Shown one piece after another: positions 15,822 to 23,770 of a DNA stretch of 41,232 bases; within the stretch, counting starts at the first letter, position 1; each line of letters opens with the position of its first letter. The stretch comes from an uncultured Spartobacteria bacterium (GTDB lineage: Bacteria; Verrucomicrobiota; Verrucomicrobiia; Chthoniobacterales; Chthoniobacteraceae), in contig CAIRYQ010000106.1 in the NCBI GenBank assembly GCA_903882875.1, positions 1 through 41,232 on the forward strand, written 5' to 3'. The notes under the pieces were generated by a model. It was not told where the DNA came from. It ran no database searches and saw only the letters and a program-made list of their open reading frames with translations. The translations under genes and the position numbers were made by a program.

Positions 15822-17329
15822 AAAATTCCACACGACGCGAATTCATCGCAGCCAGCGCGGGTGCGGTCGCGCTGAGCTACGCGATTTTCCGGAGCACGCA
15901 GGGCTGGCTCACGCAAATGGGCCAGGTCGCGGGCATCGGCGTCGAGCGCACGCTCGGCGGCAAACTCACGCCGCCGAATGCGCGCGACATTGATCCCGTC
16001 TCGCACGCGCTGAACCGCCTCACCTTCGGCCCCGGCCCGGGCGACCACGCGCGCGTCTCGGCGATGGGAGTGGAAAAATTCATCGAGCAGCAACTCTCAC
16101 CGGAGAAAATGGACGACTCGCTCTGCGACCGTGCGACCGCACGGTTTTCCGACATGTGGAATGAGCCGCTCGGCGAGCAATACGACGCGGAGCCCGAGGC
16201 ACTGCCGCCGGTGCTGCGGCGCGTCACGCTGCTGCGCGCCATCTACAGCGAGCGGCAGCTCTTCGAGGTGATGTGCGAATTCTGGAGCGACCACTTCAAC
16301 ATAGACCCCGGCAAGGCCGACTGCCGCTGGACGAAGCCGACCGACGACGCCGACGTGATTCGCAAACACGCACTCGGAAATTTTCGCGATCTTCTCCGCG
16401 CCTCCGCGCTCAGCCCGGCGATGCTGTGGTATCTCGACGGCCGCGCGAACGTGAAGCGCAGGCCCGACGAAAAGCCGAACGAAAACTACGCGCGCGAGCT
16501 GATGGAGCTGCACACGCTCGGCGTCCACGGCGGCTACACGCAGCAGGACGTGATGGAAGTCGCGCGCTGCCTCACCGGCTGGACAATCCGTGCGCGCCGC
16601 GACGACGGCTTCGCAAAGACGCTCATCTCGCCGCAGACGGATCACTTCGCGGTGTTCTTCCGTAAAGACGCGCACGACGACGACTCGAAGCGCGTTCTCG
16701 GCCACGAGATTCCAGCGGGCCTCGGCAAAGGTGATCTCGATCGCGTGATCGAGATCGTGGGCAGCCACGCGAGCACCGCGCAGTTCATCGCGCACAAGCT
16801 GTGCGTCCGTTTCATCGCCGACGAACCGCCGCAGTCCGCAGTGAGCGCAGTCGCATCCGCATTTTCCGCGAGCAATGGCGACATCAAGACGACACTGCGC
16901 GCGCTATTCGCGGCGCCGGAATTCGCATCGAGCGCGGGCACGAAATTCAAACGCCCATTCCACTTCATCGTCTCCGCACTGCGCGCGACGAATGCCTCGA
17001 CGACCGCAGACCGCCCGCTGCTTTCCTACCTCGAACGCATGGGCCACATGCCATTCTGCTGGCCGACGCCCGACGGCTACCCTGCCACGGCGCAACACTG
17101 GCGTTCGACGCTGCTCTGGCGCTGGAATTTCGCGCTCGCGCTCGCAAACAACCAAATCAACGGCACGAGCATCCAGCGCGCGCGACTCCAAGCGCGCATT
17201 GGCAGCGACGTCGGCCTCATGGCCACGCTGCTCGGACGTCAGCCGCGCGCCGAGGAAAGTGACGCGTGGCTGAAAAGCGGCGACGGTCTCGCGCTGCTGC
17301 TCGCGTCACCTGCGTTCCAACGTTGCTGA
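15818..17329 (+). CDS. DUF1800 family secreted protein
   Basis: A 503-residue DUF1800 protein starts at GTG 15818 with a Tat-type leader (S-T-R-R-E-F-I-A-A-S-A-G-A-V). Family motifs are H-A-L-N-R-L-T-F-G-P (about 62-71), F-W-S-D-H-F-N-I (about 152-159), E-N-Y-A-R-E-L-M-E-L-H-T-L-G-V (about 222-236), and F-C-W-P-T-P-D-G-Y-P near the C-terminus. The biochemical role of DUF1800 is not established. Members almost always sit beside a DUF1501 gene, as here, and the pair is typical of Planctomycetes, Verrucomicrobia and some Proteobacteria. Start choice rests on the Tat motif and the overlap with the preceding gene. Confidence 0.9.
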   Translation: MKNSTRREFIAASAGAVALSYAIFRSTQGWLTQMGQVAGIGVERTLGGKLTPPNARDIDPVSHALNRLTFGPGPGDHARVSAMGVEKFIEQQLSPEKMDDSLCDRATARFSDMWNEPLGEQYDAEPEALPPVLRRVTLLRAIYSERQLFEVMCEFWSDHFNIDPGKADCRWTKPTDDADVIRKHALGNFRDLLRASALSPAMLWYLDGRANVKRRPDEKPNENYARELMELHTLGVHGGYTQQDVMEVARCLTGWTIRARRDDGFAKTLISPQTDHFAVFFRKDAHDDDSKRVLGHEIPAGLGKGDLDRVIEIVGSHASTAQFIAHKLCVRFIADEPPQSAVSAVASAFSASNGDIKTTLRALFAAPEFASSAGTKFKRPFHFIVSALRATNASTTADRPLLSYLERMGHMPFCWPTPDGYPATAQHWRSTLLWRWNFALALANNQINGTSIQRARLQARIGSDVGLMATLLGRQPRAEESDAWLKSGDGLALLLASPAFQRC

Positions 17330-18489
17330 TGAACACGCAGACTCACATTTCCGGCAATGGCGACGACAAGCGCACGCTCGTCGTGGTCTTCCTCCGCGGC
17401 GCAGCCGATGGCCTCACGCTCGTCGCGCCGCTCGGCGACGACAACTACCGCAAGTTCCGCCCGCGTCTCGCAGTGAAGCGCGAGGACGCTGTGAAGCTCG
17501 ACGGATTTTTCGGACTGCACGCAAACCTGCGCGCGCTCGAACCCGCGTGGAAGGACGGCGAGCTGTGCATCGTACACGGCGCGGGCGGCGAGAGCGACAC
17601 GCGCTCGCACTTCGAGGCGCAGGAGCTGATGGAGCACGGCGGCCCTGCGTCTGGCGGCTGGCTCGGGCGTTTCCTCCGCACGCAAAATCCTTCGCCAAGT
17701 CCGCTGAGCGCCATCGCACTTTCACCCACGCTGCCGGAAGTGCTCTCCGGCGCGCCGTCCGCGGCGGCATTCGAATCGCTCGGCGATTTCTCCCTCGGTG
17801 GACGTGGCGGTGGCAAACGGCTGCCCTCAAATTTTTCACACGAGTTGCGCCGGCTCTACGAACTCGAAACCGACGCGCTCCGCGACGCCGCTCGGAACAC
17901 CTTCGACGCCATCGCGCGTATCGAAGCGATTGATCCGAATGCGCAGCCCGGCAACGGCGCGACCTACGACGAGCGCGATTCCTTTGCGCGCGGCCTGCGG
18001 CAGGTCGCGCAGCTCATTCAGGCCGATGTGGGCCTCGATGCCGCAAGCGTGGACCTCGGCGGATGGGATTCGCATTTCACACAGCAGACGCTCATCGAGC
18101 CGCTCATGCTCCGCCTCGCGCGCGGCCTTGCCGCATTCCGTCAGGATCTCGGCGCGCGGATAACGACGACGACCGTAGTGGTGATGACGGAATTTGGCCG
18201 GCGCGTCGCGGAGAACTCAGCATTCGGCACCGACCACGGGCGCGGCAGCGCGATGTTCGTTCTCGGTGGCGGAGTGCGCGGCGGACGCGTTTTCGGCGGC
18301 TTGCAGCCAGGCGGCCCGTGGCCCGGCTTGAAGCCCGAAATGCTCGAAGGCCCCGGCGACCTGCCAGTCTGGAACAACTACCGCGACATTCTCGCGCCGG
18401 TGCTCACGCGTCACGGCGCAAGCGCGGATGCGTTGGGGAAAATTTTCCCGGACTTTTCGCTGAGTGGGCTCCCGCTTTTCGCGGAATGA
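17329..18489 (+). CDS. DUF1501 family protein (sulfatase-like fold)
   Basis: The 386-residue product overlaps the DUF1800 stop codon (TGATG). It shows DUF1501 features: V-V-V-F-L-R-G-A-A-D-G-L-T (18-30), V-H-G-A-G-G-E-S-D-T-R-S-H-F-E (about 80-94), L-G-G-W-D-S-H (about 243-249) and V-M-T-E-F-G-R-R-V-A..T-D-H-G-R-G (about 284-306). These resemble the metal-binding loops of alkaline-phosphatase/sulfatase folds. Unlike many relatives it lacks an obvious Tat leader of its own, so export with the DUF1800 partner or a cytoplasmic location are both possible. Confidence 0.88.
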   Translation: MNTQTHISGNGDDKRTLVVVFLRGAADGLTLVAPLGDDNYRKFRPRLAVKREDAVKLDGFFGLHANLRALEPAWKDGELCIVHGAGGESDTRSHFEAQELMEHGGPASGGWLGRFLRTQNPSPSPLSAIALSPTLPEVLSGAPSAAAFESLGDFSLGGRGGGKRLPSNFSHELRRLYELETDALRDAARNTFDAIARIEAIDPNAQPGNGATYDERDSFARGLRQVAQLIQADVGLDAASVDLGGWDSHFTQQTLIEPLMLRLARGLAAFRQDLGARITTTTVVVMTEFGRRVAENSAFGTDHGRGSAMFVLGGGVRGGRVFGGLQPGGPWPGLKPEMLEGPGDLPVWNNYRDILAPVLTRHGASADALGKIFPDFSLSGLPLFAE

Positions 18490-18544
18490 AATACGCCGTG
18501 AAAGGATGTGTTCAACCGTTGATTCCCAAACGGGACGACGGCCA

Positions 18545-19663
18545 TCACCGGGCGATGAGCTGGAAAGTGTCGCTCACAAGCCGCGTCCCGCGCACGGTCT
18601 TTTGAAACCACGCTAGGCCGAAATCCACGCGGCTCCCGGCGTCCACCTGTTTCAGCAGCTTCTCGATCGGCTTCACTCCGTTCACCTCGAAGCGCCCGAT
18701 CGCCACGACGAGCATTCCCGGCTGAAGGCCCGCCGCGGATGCGGGCGACTTCGGATCCACCTCGGTGATCAGCGCACCGCTGCCTTCGCGAAAGGCGCTG
18801 CTCGCCGCCGTCTTCTCATCCACGTCCTGAAGCACGAGGCCGAAGAATTTCCGCGCGAGGCCCGGCTTTTCCGCGACCTTTTCGCCGCGCTCGATTTTGC
18901 GGAACTCCTCCACCTTGTCCCGCACGACGCTGCCTGGGATCGCAAAGCCGATGCCCTGCGTGGGCACGCCCTGCGGCGTGAACGACATTTTCACCGACGA
19001 AATGCCGACCAGCTTCCCCGCGATGTCCACGACAGGGCCGCCGCTGTTGCCGGGATTGATGGCCGCATCCGTCTGCACGAGGTTCTGGTATTCCACATCG
19101 CCGACCGTCACGCTGCGGCCTTTCGCGCTGAGGATGCCGCGCGCGACAGACGAACCGTAGCCGAGCGGATTTCCGAGCACGAGGCACGTCTGGCCAAGGT
19201 GGTTTTTCGAGAGATCGTTCAGCGCGATGAACGGGAACTTCTCCGGCGCGTCCACTTTGATCATCGCGAGATCGTGATCCGGATCGCCCGTGACATAGCG
19301 TGCGGAATAGGTCTTCCCGGAAGGCGTGGTCACCGAGATTTTCATCTCCGCCGCGCGCTCCACGACGTGCGCGTTCGTGATGATCGTCCCCTTGTCATCA
19401 ATGAAAAATCCCGAGCCAAGGCTCTGCACCTTCTGATTGATCGTGCGCGGCGGCCGCATGGAGCCGCCGAAAAAGTCGTTGTAAAACGCGTCCATCGGAT
19501 CGCGCACGGTGCGTTTCACGATGGTTTCCGTGTTGATGTTCACGACCGCCGGCATCGCCTTTGCCACGGTCTTCACGGCCGGCTCCTGCGCGGGATCCTC
19601 CTCGGCGCGGAGCGTGAGCAGCGGGATGAAAAGTGAGAGCAGCAGTGCGGGCAGGAGTTTCAT
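18545..19663 (-). CDS. HtrA/Deg-type periplasmic serine protease with one PDZ domain
   Basis: A 372-residue secreted protease with signal peptide K-L-L-P-A-L-L-L-S-L-F-I-P-L-L-T-L-R-A. The trypsin-like domain has its complete triad: His99 in T-N-A-H-V-V, Asp131 in D-H-D-L-A-M-I-K-V, Ser207 in G-N-S-G-G-P. A single PDZ domain follows (about 270-355; G-A-L-I-T-E-V-D-P-K-S-P-A-S-A-A-G-L-Q-P-G). The single-PDZ arrangement is like DegS, but there is a cleavable-looking signal rather than a firm anchor. A role in envelope protein quality control is expected from the family. It converges with the DUF1501 gene with 55 bp between stops. Confidence 0.92.
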   Translation of the reverse strand: MKLLPALLLSLFIPLLTLRAEEDPAQEPAVKTVAKAMPAVVNINTETIVKRTVRDPMDAFYNDFFGGSMRPPRTINQKVQSLGSGFFIDDKGTIITNAHVVERAAEMKISVTTPSGKTYSARYVTGDPDHDLAMIKVDAPEKFPFIALNDLSKNHLGQTCLVLGNPLGYGSSVARGILSAKGRSVTVGDVEYQNLVQTDAAINPGNSGGPVVDIAGKLVGISSVKMSFTPQGVPTQGIGFAIPGSVVRDKVEEFRKIERGEKVAEKPGLARKFFGLVLQDVDEKTAASSAFREGSGALITEVDPKSPASAAGLQPGMLVVAIGRFEVNGVKPIEKLLKQVDAGSRVDFGLAWFQKTVRGTRLVSDTFQLIAR

Positions 19664-19705
19664 GCGGTGTGTCGGGCGAATCAGACACCGGAAGCCGCTC
19701 GGCGC

Positions 19706-19870
19706 TCAAACGAATTGGCGAAGACTGCTAGTCTCGCTCCACACGGGCGGCGGCCTTTTCACCGAAGCGTGCCCCTGTCCGCCCGGCCCGCGCCACTCGG
19801 GCCACTCCGCGGCGAATGCGGATGCGGAAATGATGCCTGCGAGAATGAGCGGAGCGATGCGGTGCGTCAT
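19706..19870 (-). pseudogene. 5' stub of a PQQ-type beta-propeller protein gene
   Basis: The minus strand from ATG 19870 encodes 54 residues: a signal peptide (T-H-R-I-A-P-L-I-L-A-G-I-I-S-A-S-A-F-A-A) followed by E-W-P-E-W-R-G-P-G-G-Q-G-H-A and P-P-V-W-S-E-T. That is the invariant opening of secreted PQQ-like propeller proteins, which usually continue for another 350 or more residues (N-V-A-W-K and so on). Here the frame ends after S-S-L-R-Q-F-V and the HtrA gene begins 43 bp further on. A deletion has removed the propeller. The leader may still be expressed but no function is likely. Confidence 0.7.
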
Positions 19871-19934
19871 GCGAATGTGGTGAGTGAATCGAAAACCCCG
19901 GAGCGTGCGGCTTCGTGGGGAAATTTGCGGCGAT

Positions 19935-20664
19935 TCATTGAAGACGCCCATTGCGCCAGTGTTTGAAACGCGTGCCTCGGGGAACTGAGTCATGAGACCG
20001 ATTGAATGCTACTGTAAAACTTCGGCCCTCAAGAAAATGCTGCGCGAAAAAAGTCTGTGCGAATTGAGATGCGGCTGCCGCGTGCAATGCCCCGAGAGGA
20101 GCCACCAAATGAGCGCAGGCCGAGGAAGCCGAGAACGCACGCGCGAAGGGGCTCTTCCCACTATGACAGCACAACGTGATGAAATTGTGTTGTCGTTGCG
20201 TGTGTTGAGGAAGTGTTTGAGCAAGCGTTCTCGAAGTCACTTGGACATTGAATGCGAAATGTAAGCCAGCAGCACTCGCGTGACCCACAATAACGAAATG
20301 AGTGAACGCACCACCGTAGGTGCTGATGATGTGGTAAAACTCTGCTGGAGTCCGAATATAGTGAATACCCAGTTGGTCGTCCGGCAGTAAAATTCGGAGA
20401 TAATGGACAATGGACTTCGTTAGCGGATTCAAGAGGCTGCGCTCCGTCTGAAAGTCACCGATGCAAATGATACAAACGCCAACGTCGCGGTGAACGGCAG
20501 ATGTGGCGACCGTCTTAAAGCCCGATGTTATACGGACAATCGATCGTGACTCTTCTTTGAGCGATCGCCGTGACCTCCGCGCGAATCAGTGCGTGAGGAG
20601 TATCCTCTCCATCGGCTACGCGGTCGGTGGGAACGTAAACTTGCTGGCCTACTTCGAGAGGCAT
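19935..20664 (-). CDS. Caspase/CHAT-like protein interrupted by a +1 frame change
   Basis: From ATG 20664 the minus strand encodes about 49 residues (M-P-L-E-V-G-Q-Q-V-Y-V-P-T-D-R-V-A, ending N-I-G-L), then hits TAA at 20517-20515. One base forward, the frame continues without break for 193 residues: K-T-V-A-T-S-A-V-H-R-D-V-G-V-C-I-I-C-I-G-D-F, then H-F-V-I-V-G-H-A-S, F-I-T-L-C-C-H-S-G-K, A-S-Q-F-A-Q-T-F-F-A-Q-H-F-L-E-G. The strand-His-Gly-like and strand-Cys pattern, and the closing helix, fit caspase-like/CHAT peptidases with His (V-G-H) and Cys (L-C-C-H) as the dyad. The join is at CTT-TAA, the type of site used for +1 frameshifting in prfB. It is either a recoded gene, a recent pseudogene or a sequence error. 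G+C is lower than in the neighbours. Confidence 0.55.
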
Positions 20665-20695
20665 TGTGATTGCGTATGGTCGCCAAATTTTCCGC

Positions 20696-21889
20696 TCACG
20701 CACCCGACGGCATCGCCTGCAGCGGCTCCGCTTCGGCGTCGTAGTTGATGCCTTCGATGCCGAAGCCGAACAGCCGGAGAAATTCCGAGCGGTAGCCGGC
20801 GATGTCGCTGAGCGTGGGCAGCGTCTCGGTCGTCACCTGCGGCCACAGCGCGGCGACTTCGGCCTGCACGTCGTCGCGCATTTCCCAATCATCAATGCGG
20901 ATGCGCCCCTCCTCGTCCGGCTGCGGATGCGCGGATGGCGCGAGGCGTTCGGCGAATAGCCGGTAGATCTGTTCGATGCAGCCTTCGTGAAGGCCCTTTG
21001 CCTTCATCACACGGTAGAGCAGCGAAATGTAGAGCGGCACGACGGGAATCGCGCTGCTGGCCTGCGTGACGAGCGCCTTGTTCACGCTCACCCACGCGTG
21101 GCCTTCGTGCTTCGCGAGCTTCGCGGTGATGCGGTCCGCCGTTTCCTCGAGGTGCTCCTTCGCGCGGCCGATGGTGCCGTTGCGATAAATCGCCCACGTG
21201 AGATCCGGCCCGATGTAGCTGTAGGCCGCCGTGACCACGCCCGGTGCGAGCACGCCCGCGGCATCGAGCGCATCCATCCACATCTCCCAATCCTCGCCGC
21301 CCATCACCGCCACCGTGTCCGCGATCTCCGCGTCGTTTGCGGGCTCGATGGTGATTTCGCTCACGGTGCCCTTGTCGGTGTCCACGGTCTTGTTCGTGTA
21401 AGCCGCGCCGAGCGGTTTCAGCGTGCTCTTGTGGACGACGCCCGTCTTCGGATGCGTGCGCCGAGGTGAAGCGAGCGAGTAGATGACCGCATCCACCGTG
21501 CCGAGGTCGGCCTTGATGAGCGCGATGACCTGCTCCTTCACCGCGTCGGAAAATGCGTCGCCATTGATGCTCTTCGCATACAGCCCCGCCGCGTGCGCCT
21601 CGCGCTCGAATGCGACCGAATTATACCACCCCGCCGAGCCCGTGCGATCCGCCTCGCTCGGCTTCTCAAAAAACACGCCAATCGTCGCCGCACCGCCCGC
21701 GAACGCAGGCACGATGCGCGAAGCCAGCCCGTAGCCCGTGCTCGCACCAATCACGAGCACACGCTTCGGCGCACCCGCGATGGCGCCTTTGGATTTCACA
21801 TAATCCACCTGCTGCCGCACATGCGCCGCGCATCCATCAGGATGCGCTGTGATGCAGATGAACCCACGAATCTTCGGCTTGATGATCAT
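20696..21889 (-). CDS. fabV: Trans-2-enoyl-[ACP/CoA] reductase FabV
   Basis: FabV carries out the NADH-dependent last reduction of fatty acid elongation and is often resistant to triclosan. The 397-residue product starts M-I-I-K-P-K-I-R-G-F-I-C-I-T-A-H-P-x-G-C, the family's conserved opening. The nucleotide-binding motif V-I-G-A-S-T-G-Y-G-L-A-S-R follows at 47-59, and the active-site Y-x8-K is in I-Y-R-N-G-T-I-G-R-A-K (about 231-241). The ATG at 21889 is chosen for that opening; 18 upstream residues are Arg-rich and unconserved. It is transcribed toward the CHAT-like gene, 31 bp away, and may be cotranscribed with it. Confidence 0.95.
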   Translation of the reverse strand: MIIKPKIRGFICITAHPDGCAAHVRQQVDYVKSKGAIAGAPKRVLVIGASTGYGLASRIVPAFAGGAATIGVFFEKPSEADRTGSAGWYNSVAFEREAHAAGLYAKSINGDAFSDAVKEQVIALIKADLGTVDAVIYSLASPRRTHPKTGVVHKSTLKPLGAAYTNKTVDTDKGTVSEITIEPANDAEIADTVAVMGGEDWEMWMDALDAAGVLAPGVVTAAYSYIGPDLTWAIYRNGTIGRAKEHLEETADRITAKLAKHEGHAWVSVNKALVTQASSAIPVVPLYISLLYRVMKAKGLHEGCIEQIYRLFAERLAPSAHPQPDEEGRIRIDDWEMRDDVQAEVAALWPQVTTETLPTLSDIAGYRSEFLRLFGFGIEGINYDAEAEPLQAMPSGA

Positions 21890-22062
21890 GCGGCGAACGG
21901 TGCGCGAGCCACGCGCGCGCCGTCGAGGAATTTTGCAGCGCACCGTTCACCCCCTGTGCTTCCCACCCATAAATTTCATCTTGCCAAAATACGAACGGCT
22001 CATTTCCATCTGCGTCCGATGAGCGCAGTTCCCTCCCAAATCGGAAAGCACCTCCGCACACG

Positions 22063-22117
22063 GAGCGTCGGAGCGTCGGAGCGTCGGAGCGTCGGAGCGT
22101 CGGAGCGTCGGAGCGTC
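22063..22117. repeat. 8-bp tandem repeat, seven copies
   Basis: The unit GAGCGTCG is repeated head-to-tail six times exactly, with a seventh copy differing in its last base. Units begin at 22063, 22071, 22079, 22087, 22095, 22103 and 22111. Being 8 bp, it would shift frame in any coding sequence, so it is probably non-coding and prone to copy-number change by slippage. It lies in the 824-bp gap between fabV and the next gene. Confidence 0.95.
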
Positions 22118-22148
22118 CCATTCTTTTGTCAGGCGCTTTGGAATAGTC

Positions 22149-22169
22149 GAGCCGATAGCGCATCGGCTC
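22149..22169. other. Perfect 8-bp-stem hairpin between two repeat arrays
   Basis: GAGCCGAT and ATCGGCTC pair perfectly around the loop AGCGC. It sits between the 8-bp array and the 21-bp array. No T tract follows in either direction, so a simple terminator is unlikely; a protein-binding or cruciform role is possible. Confidence 0.6.
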
Positions 22170-22193
22170 GCGGGCAGGCCGATCTTCCGAACG

Positions 22194-22488
22194 GGGTTTT
22201 CCGCGACGCGCACGAGGTTGTCTGTTGCAGCATCAAGGGCTTCCAAGGGCCACTCGGGGTTGCCTGTCGCGGAGACAAGGTTTCCCCGCGCGGAATCAAG
22301 GTTGTCCCATCCGCGCCCAAGGTTGTCCACCACGGACTCCGGGTTTTCCGTGGCAGCCACGAGGTTATCCGGCCTGCAGATCAGGTTGTCCGTGACGGAT
22401 TCAAGGTTTTCCAACACAAACACAGGGTTTTCCGCGACGGAATCAGGGTTATCCGCGACAGACTTGAGGTATTCTGTCGCAGAAAACC
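22194..22488. repeat. Degenerate tandem array of strictly 21-bp period, 14 units
   Basis: The core GGTTNTCC (or a close variant) recurs at 22195, 22216, 22237, 22258, 22279, 22300, 22321, 22342, 22363, 22384, 22405, 22426, 22447 and 22468, always 21 bp apart, with no insertion or deletion. The rest of each unit is looser, with consensus GCGACGGAATCA after the core. Period 21 equals seven codons and two turns of B-DNA. On the minus strand it reads as heptapeptides like S-V-A-[DE]-N-[LP]-x inside an open frame from ATG 22492 to 21947. On the plus strand another frame (ATG 22019 to 22576) reads [KR]-V-[FVI]-R-D-G-x. Whether either is translated is unclear; the invariant AAC third base argues against simple coding selection. 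Further on, 22602-22705 has short repeats (ACCAGTC x3, TCCTAAA-like). Confidence 0.85.
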
Positions 22489-22713
22489 TCATTCAAGGCG
22501 CACATTTGGAGCGGTTTGCGAAAAAATGGCTGTTTTTGACCACCCGCAGCTGGGAATGACGAACGCCCAAACCTGAAGCCCCAATGCCGAATCGCAGACC
22601 AACCAGTCACCAGTCACCAGTCACATCCACCAAGCACAGAAGCCATCAAACCAACCGCCAGTCACCCAGTCCGCAAAAAAATCCTAAATCCTAAATCTTA
22701 AATCCAACCTCCC

Positions 22714-23409
22714 ATGCCCAACCAACCCTACTTCCCCACCCGTGAAGGCGACCAGCTCAAGTTCTTCACCACCATCCAGTCAAAGATCGCCAGCTATTAC
22801 GGCCCGCTGGACATCAGCGCCGCCCGGCAGGCCAAGCTCACCCTCGCCCTCACATGGCTCATCTGGGCATGGCAGACCTACCTCCCCGCGCGCAGGCAGG
22901 ACGCACCCGCCGCCACCTCCTGGCGCAACGCCCTCGCCACCGGCACCAGCGACGCCTCCACGGACACCACCCCGCCCCAGCCCGCCGCCCTCACCCCGCC
23001 CGCAGGCACGGCCTTCTTCGGAATGCTCACCTGGCTCTTTGAGGAAATCGCCCGCTGGAAAGCCGCCGAGGGCTACACGGACACCATCGGCAAGGACCTC
23101 GGCATCATCGGCGCAGCCGCCACGCAGCACACCGACCCGCCCGTGCTCACCCTCGGCGGCGTCAGCGGCACGAATGTGGAACTGGACTTCACCCTCCACG
23201 AGCACACCGGCATCTGGCTGGAAAGCCAACGCCAGGGCGACCCTGCCTTCGCCTTCCTCGCCACGGACACCGCCAGCCCCTACCTCGACAACCGCCCGCT
23301 CAAGACCCCCGGCCAGCCCGAATGGCGCGACTACCGCGCCTGCTGGTGGGACAACGACACCGCCACCCTCGCCTTCGGCCCAGTGCTCAGGGTGATCGTG
23401 GGCGGGTAG
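22714..23409 (+). CDS. Hypothetical protein with FPTREGDQ N-terminus
   Basis: A 231-residue protein starts MPNQPYFPTREGDQLKFFTT. An N-terminal helical half (about 10-125) carries aromatic-rich helices (L-T-W-L-I-W-A-W-Q-T-Y) and a Pro/Thr/Ala linker. A C-terminal beta-rich half (about 145-231) has L-H-E-H-T-G-I-W-L-E-S-Q and W-R-D-Y-R-A-C-W-W-D-N-D. I have a weak impression of similar N-termini in Bacteroidetes and Verrucomicrobia proteins, without known function. There is no signal peptide. The codon use is strongly C-ending, unlike the three genes that follow, so it is probably not part of their transfer unit. Confidence 0.6.
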   Translation: MPNQPYFPTREGDQLKFFTTIQSKIASYYGPLDISAARQAKLTLALTWLIWAWQTYLPARRQDAPAATSWRNALATGTSDASTDTTPPQPAALTPPAGTAFFGMLTWLFEEIARWKAAEGYTDTIGKDLGIIGAAATQHTDPPVLTLGGVSGTNVELDFTLHEHTGIWLESQRQGDPAFAFLATDTASPYLDNRPLKTPGQPEWRDYRACWWDNDTATLAFGPVLRVIVGG

Positions 23410-23500
23410 GACTTAATAAACAACAATTCTGCTCCGAAAATCTGTCTGGCGCATGACGCCAACAACCGCAACAAACCAACACGACTGAAAGGAACATCAC

Positions 23501-23743
23501 ATGAGCTTCTGGAAAAAACTATTCGGCGGTTCTCCCGCTCCCGCAGCGCAGCCGCCACAGCCAAAACCACAACAAACAAAACCCATGAAAGAAGAATGCG
23601 ATAGCTGCGGAAAGCTAGAAGCAAACTTGTCACCACTCACGCTCGATTCCCCAAAGGGCAGAAAGGATATTCTGGTGTGCGGAGATTGCCTGATGAAAGC
23701 AATTGTGGGTGGCCTTGAATCGGGCAATCTGCATTTCGAGTAA
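23501..23743 (+). CDS. Small zinc-knuckle protein with shared MSFWKKLFGG N-terminus
   Basis: The 80-residue product starts MSFWKKLFGGSPAPAAQPPQ, then a Pro/Gln linker to about residue 28, then a domain with C-D-S-C (33-36) and C-G-D-C (60-63) that could bind one zinc ion, closing with K-A-I-V-G-G-L-E-S-G-N-L-H-F-E. The next gene repeats the first 23 codons almost exactly (about seven mismatches in 69 bp) but continues into a different domain. The N-terminal module has a basic amphipathic pattern that could attach to membrane or to a partner protein. The local G+C is lower than in the housekeeping regions. Function unknown. Confidence 0.65.
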   Translation: MSFWKKLFGGSPAPAAQPPQPKPQQTKPMKEECDSCGKLEANLSPLTLDSPKGRKDILVCGDCLMKAIVGGLESGNLHFE

Positions 23744-23770
23744 TGCGATGTAAGCCAGTAAACCAAACAT

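Noticed and set aside
22194-22488. CRISPR array
   Set aside because: Period is only 21 bp, there are no conserved 23-37 bp repeats or unique spacers of similar length, and no cas genes are near.
22019-22576. Plus-strand 185-codon frame across both repeat arrays
   Set aside because: It is open mainly because the repeat units contain no stops; it crosses an 8-bp repeat that would destroy the frame with any copy-number change.
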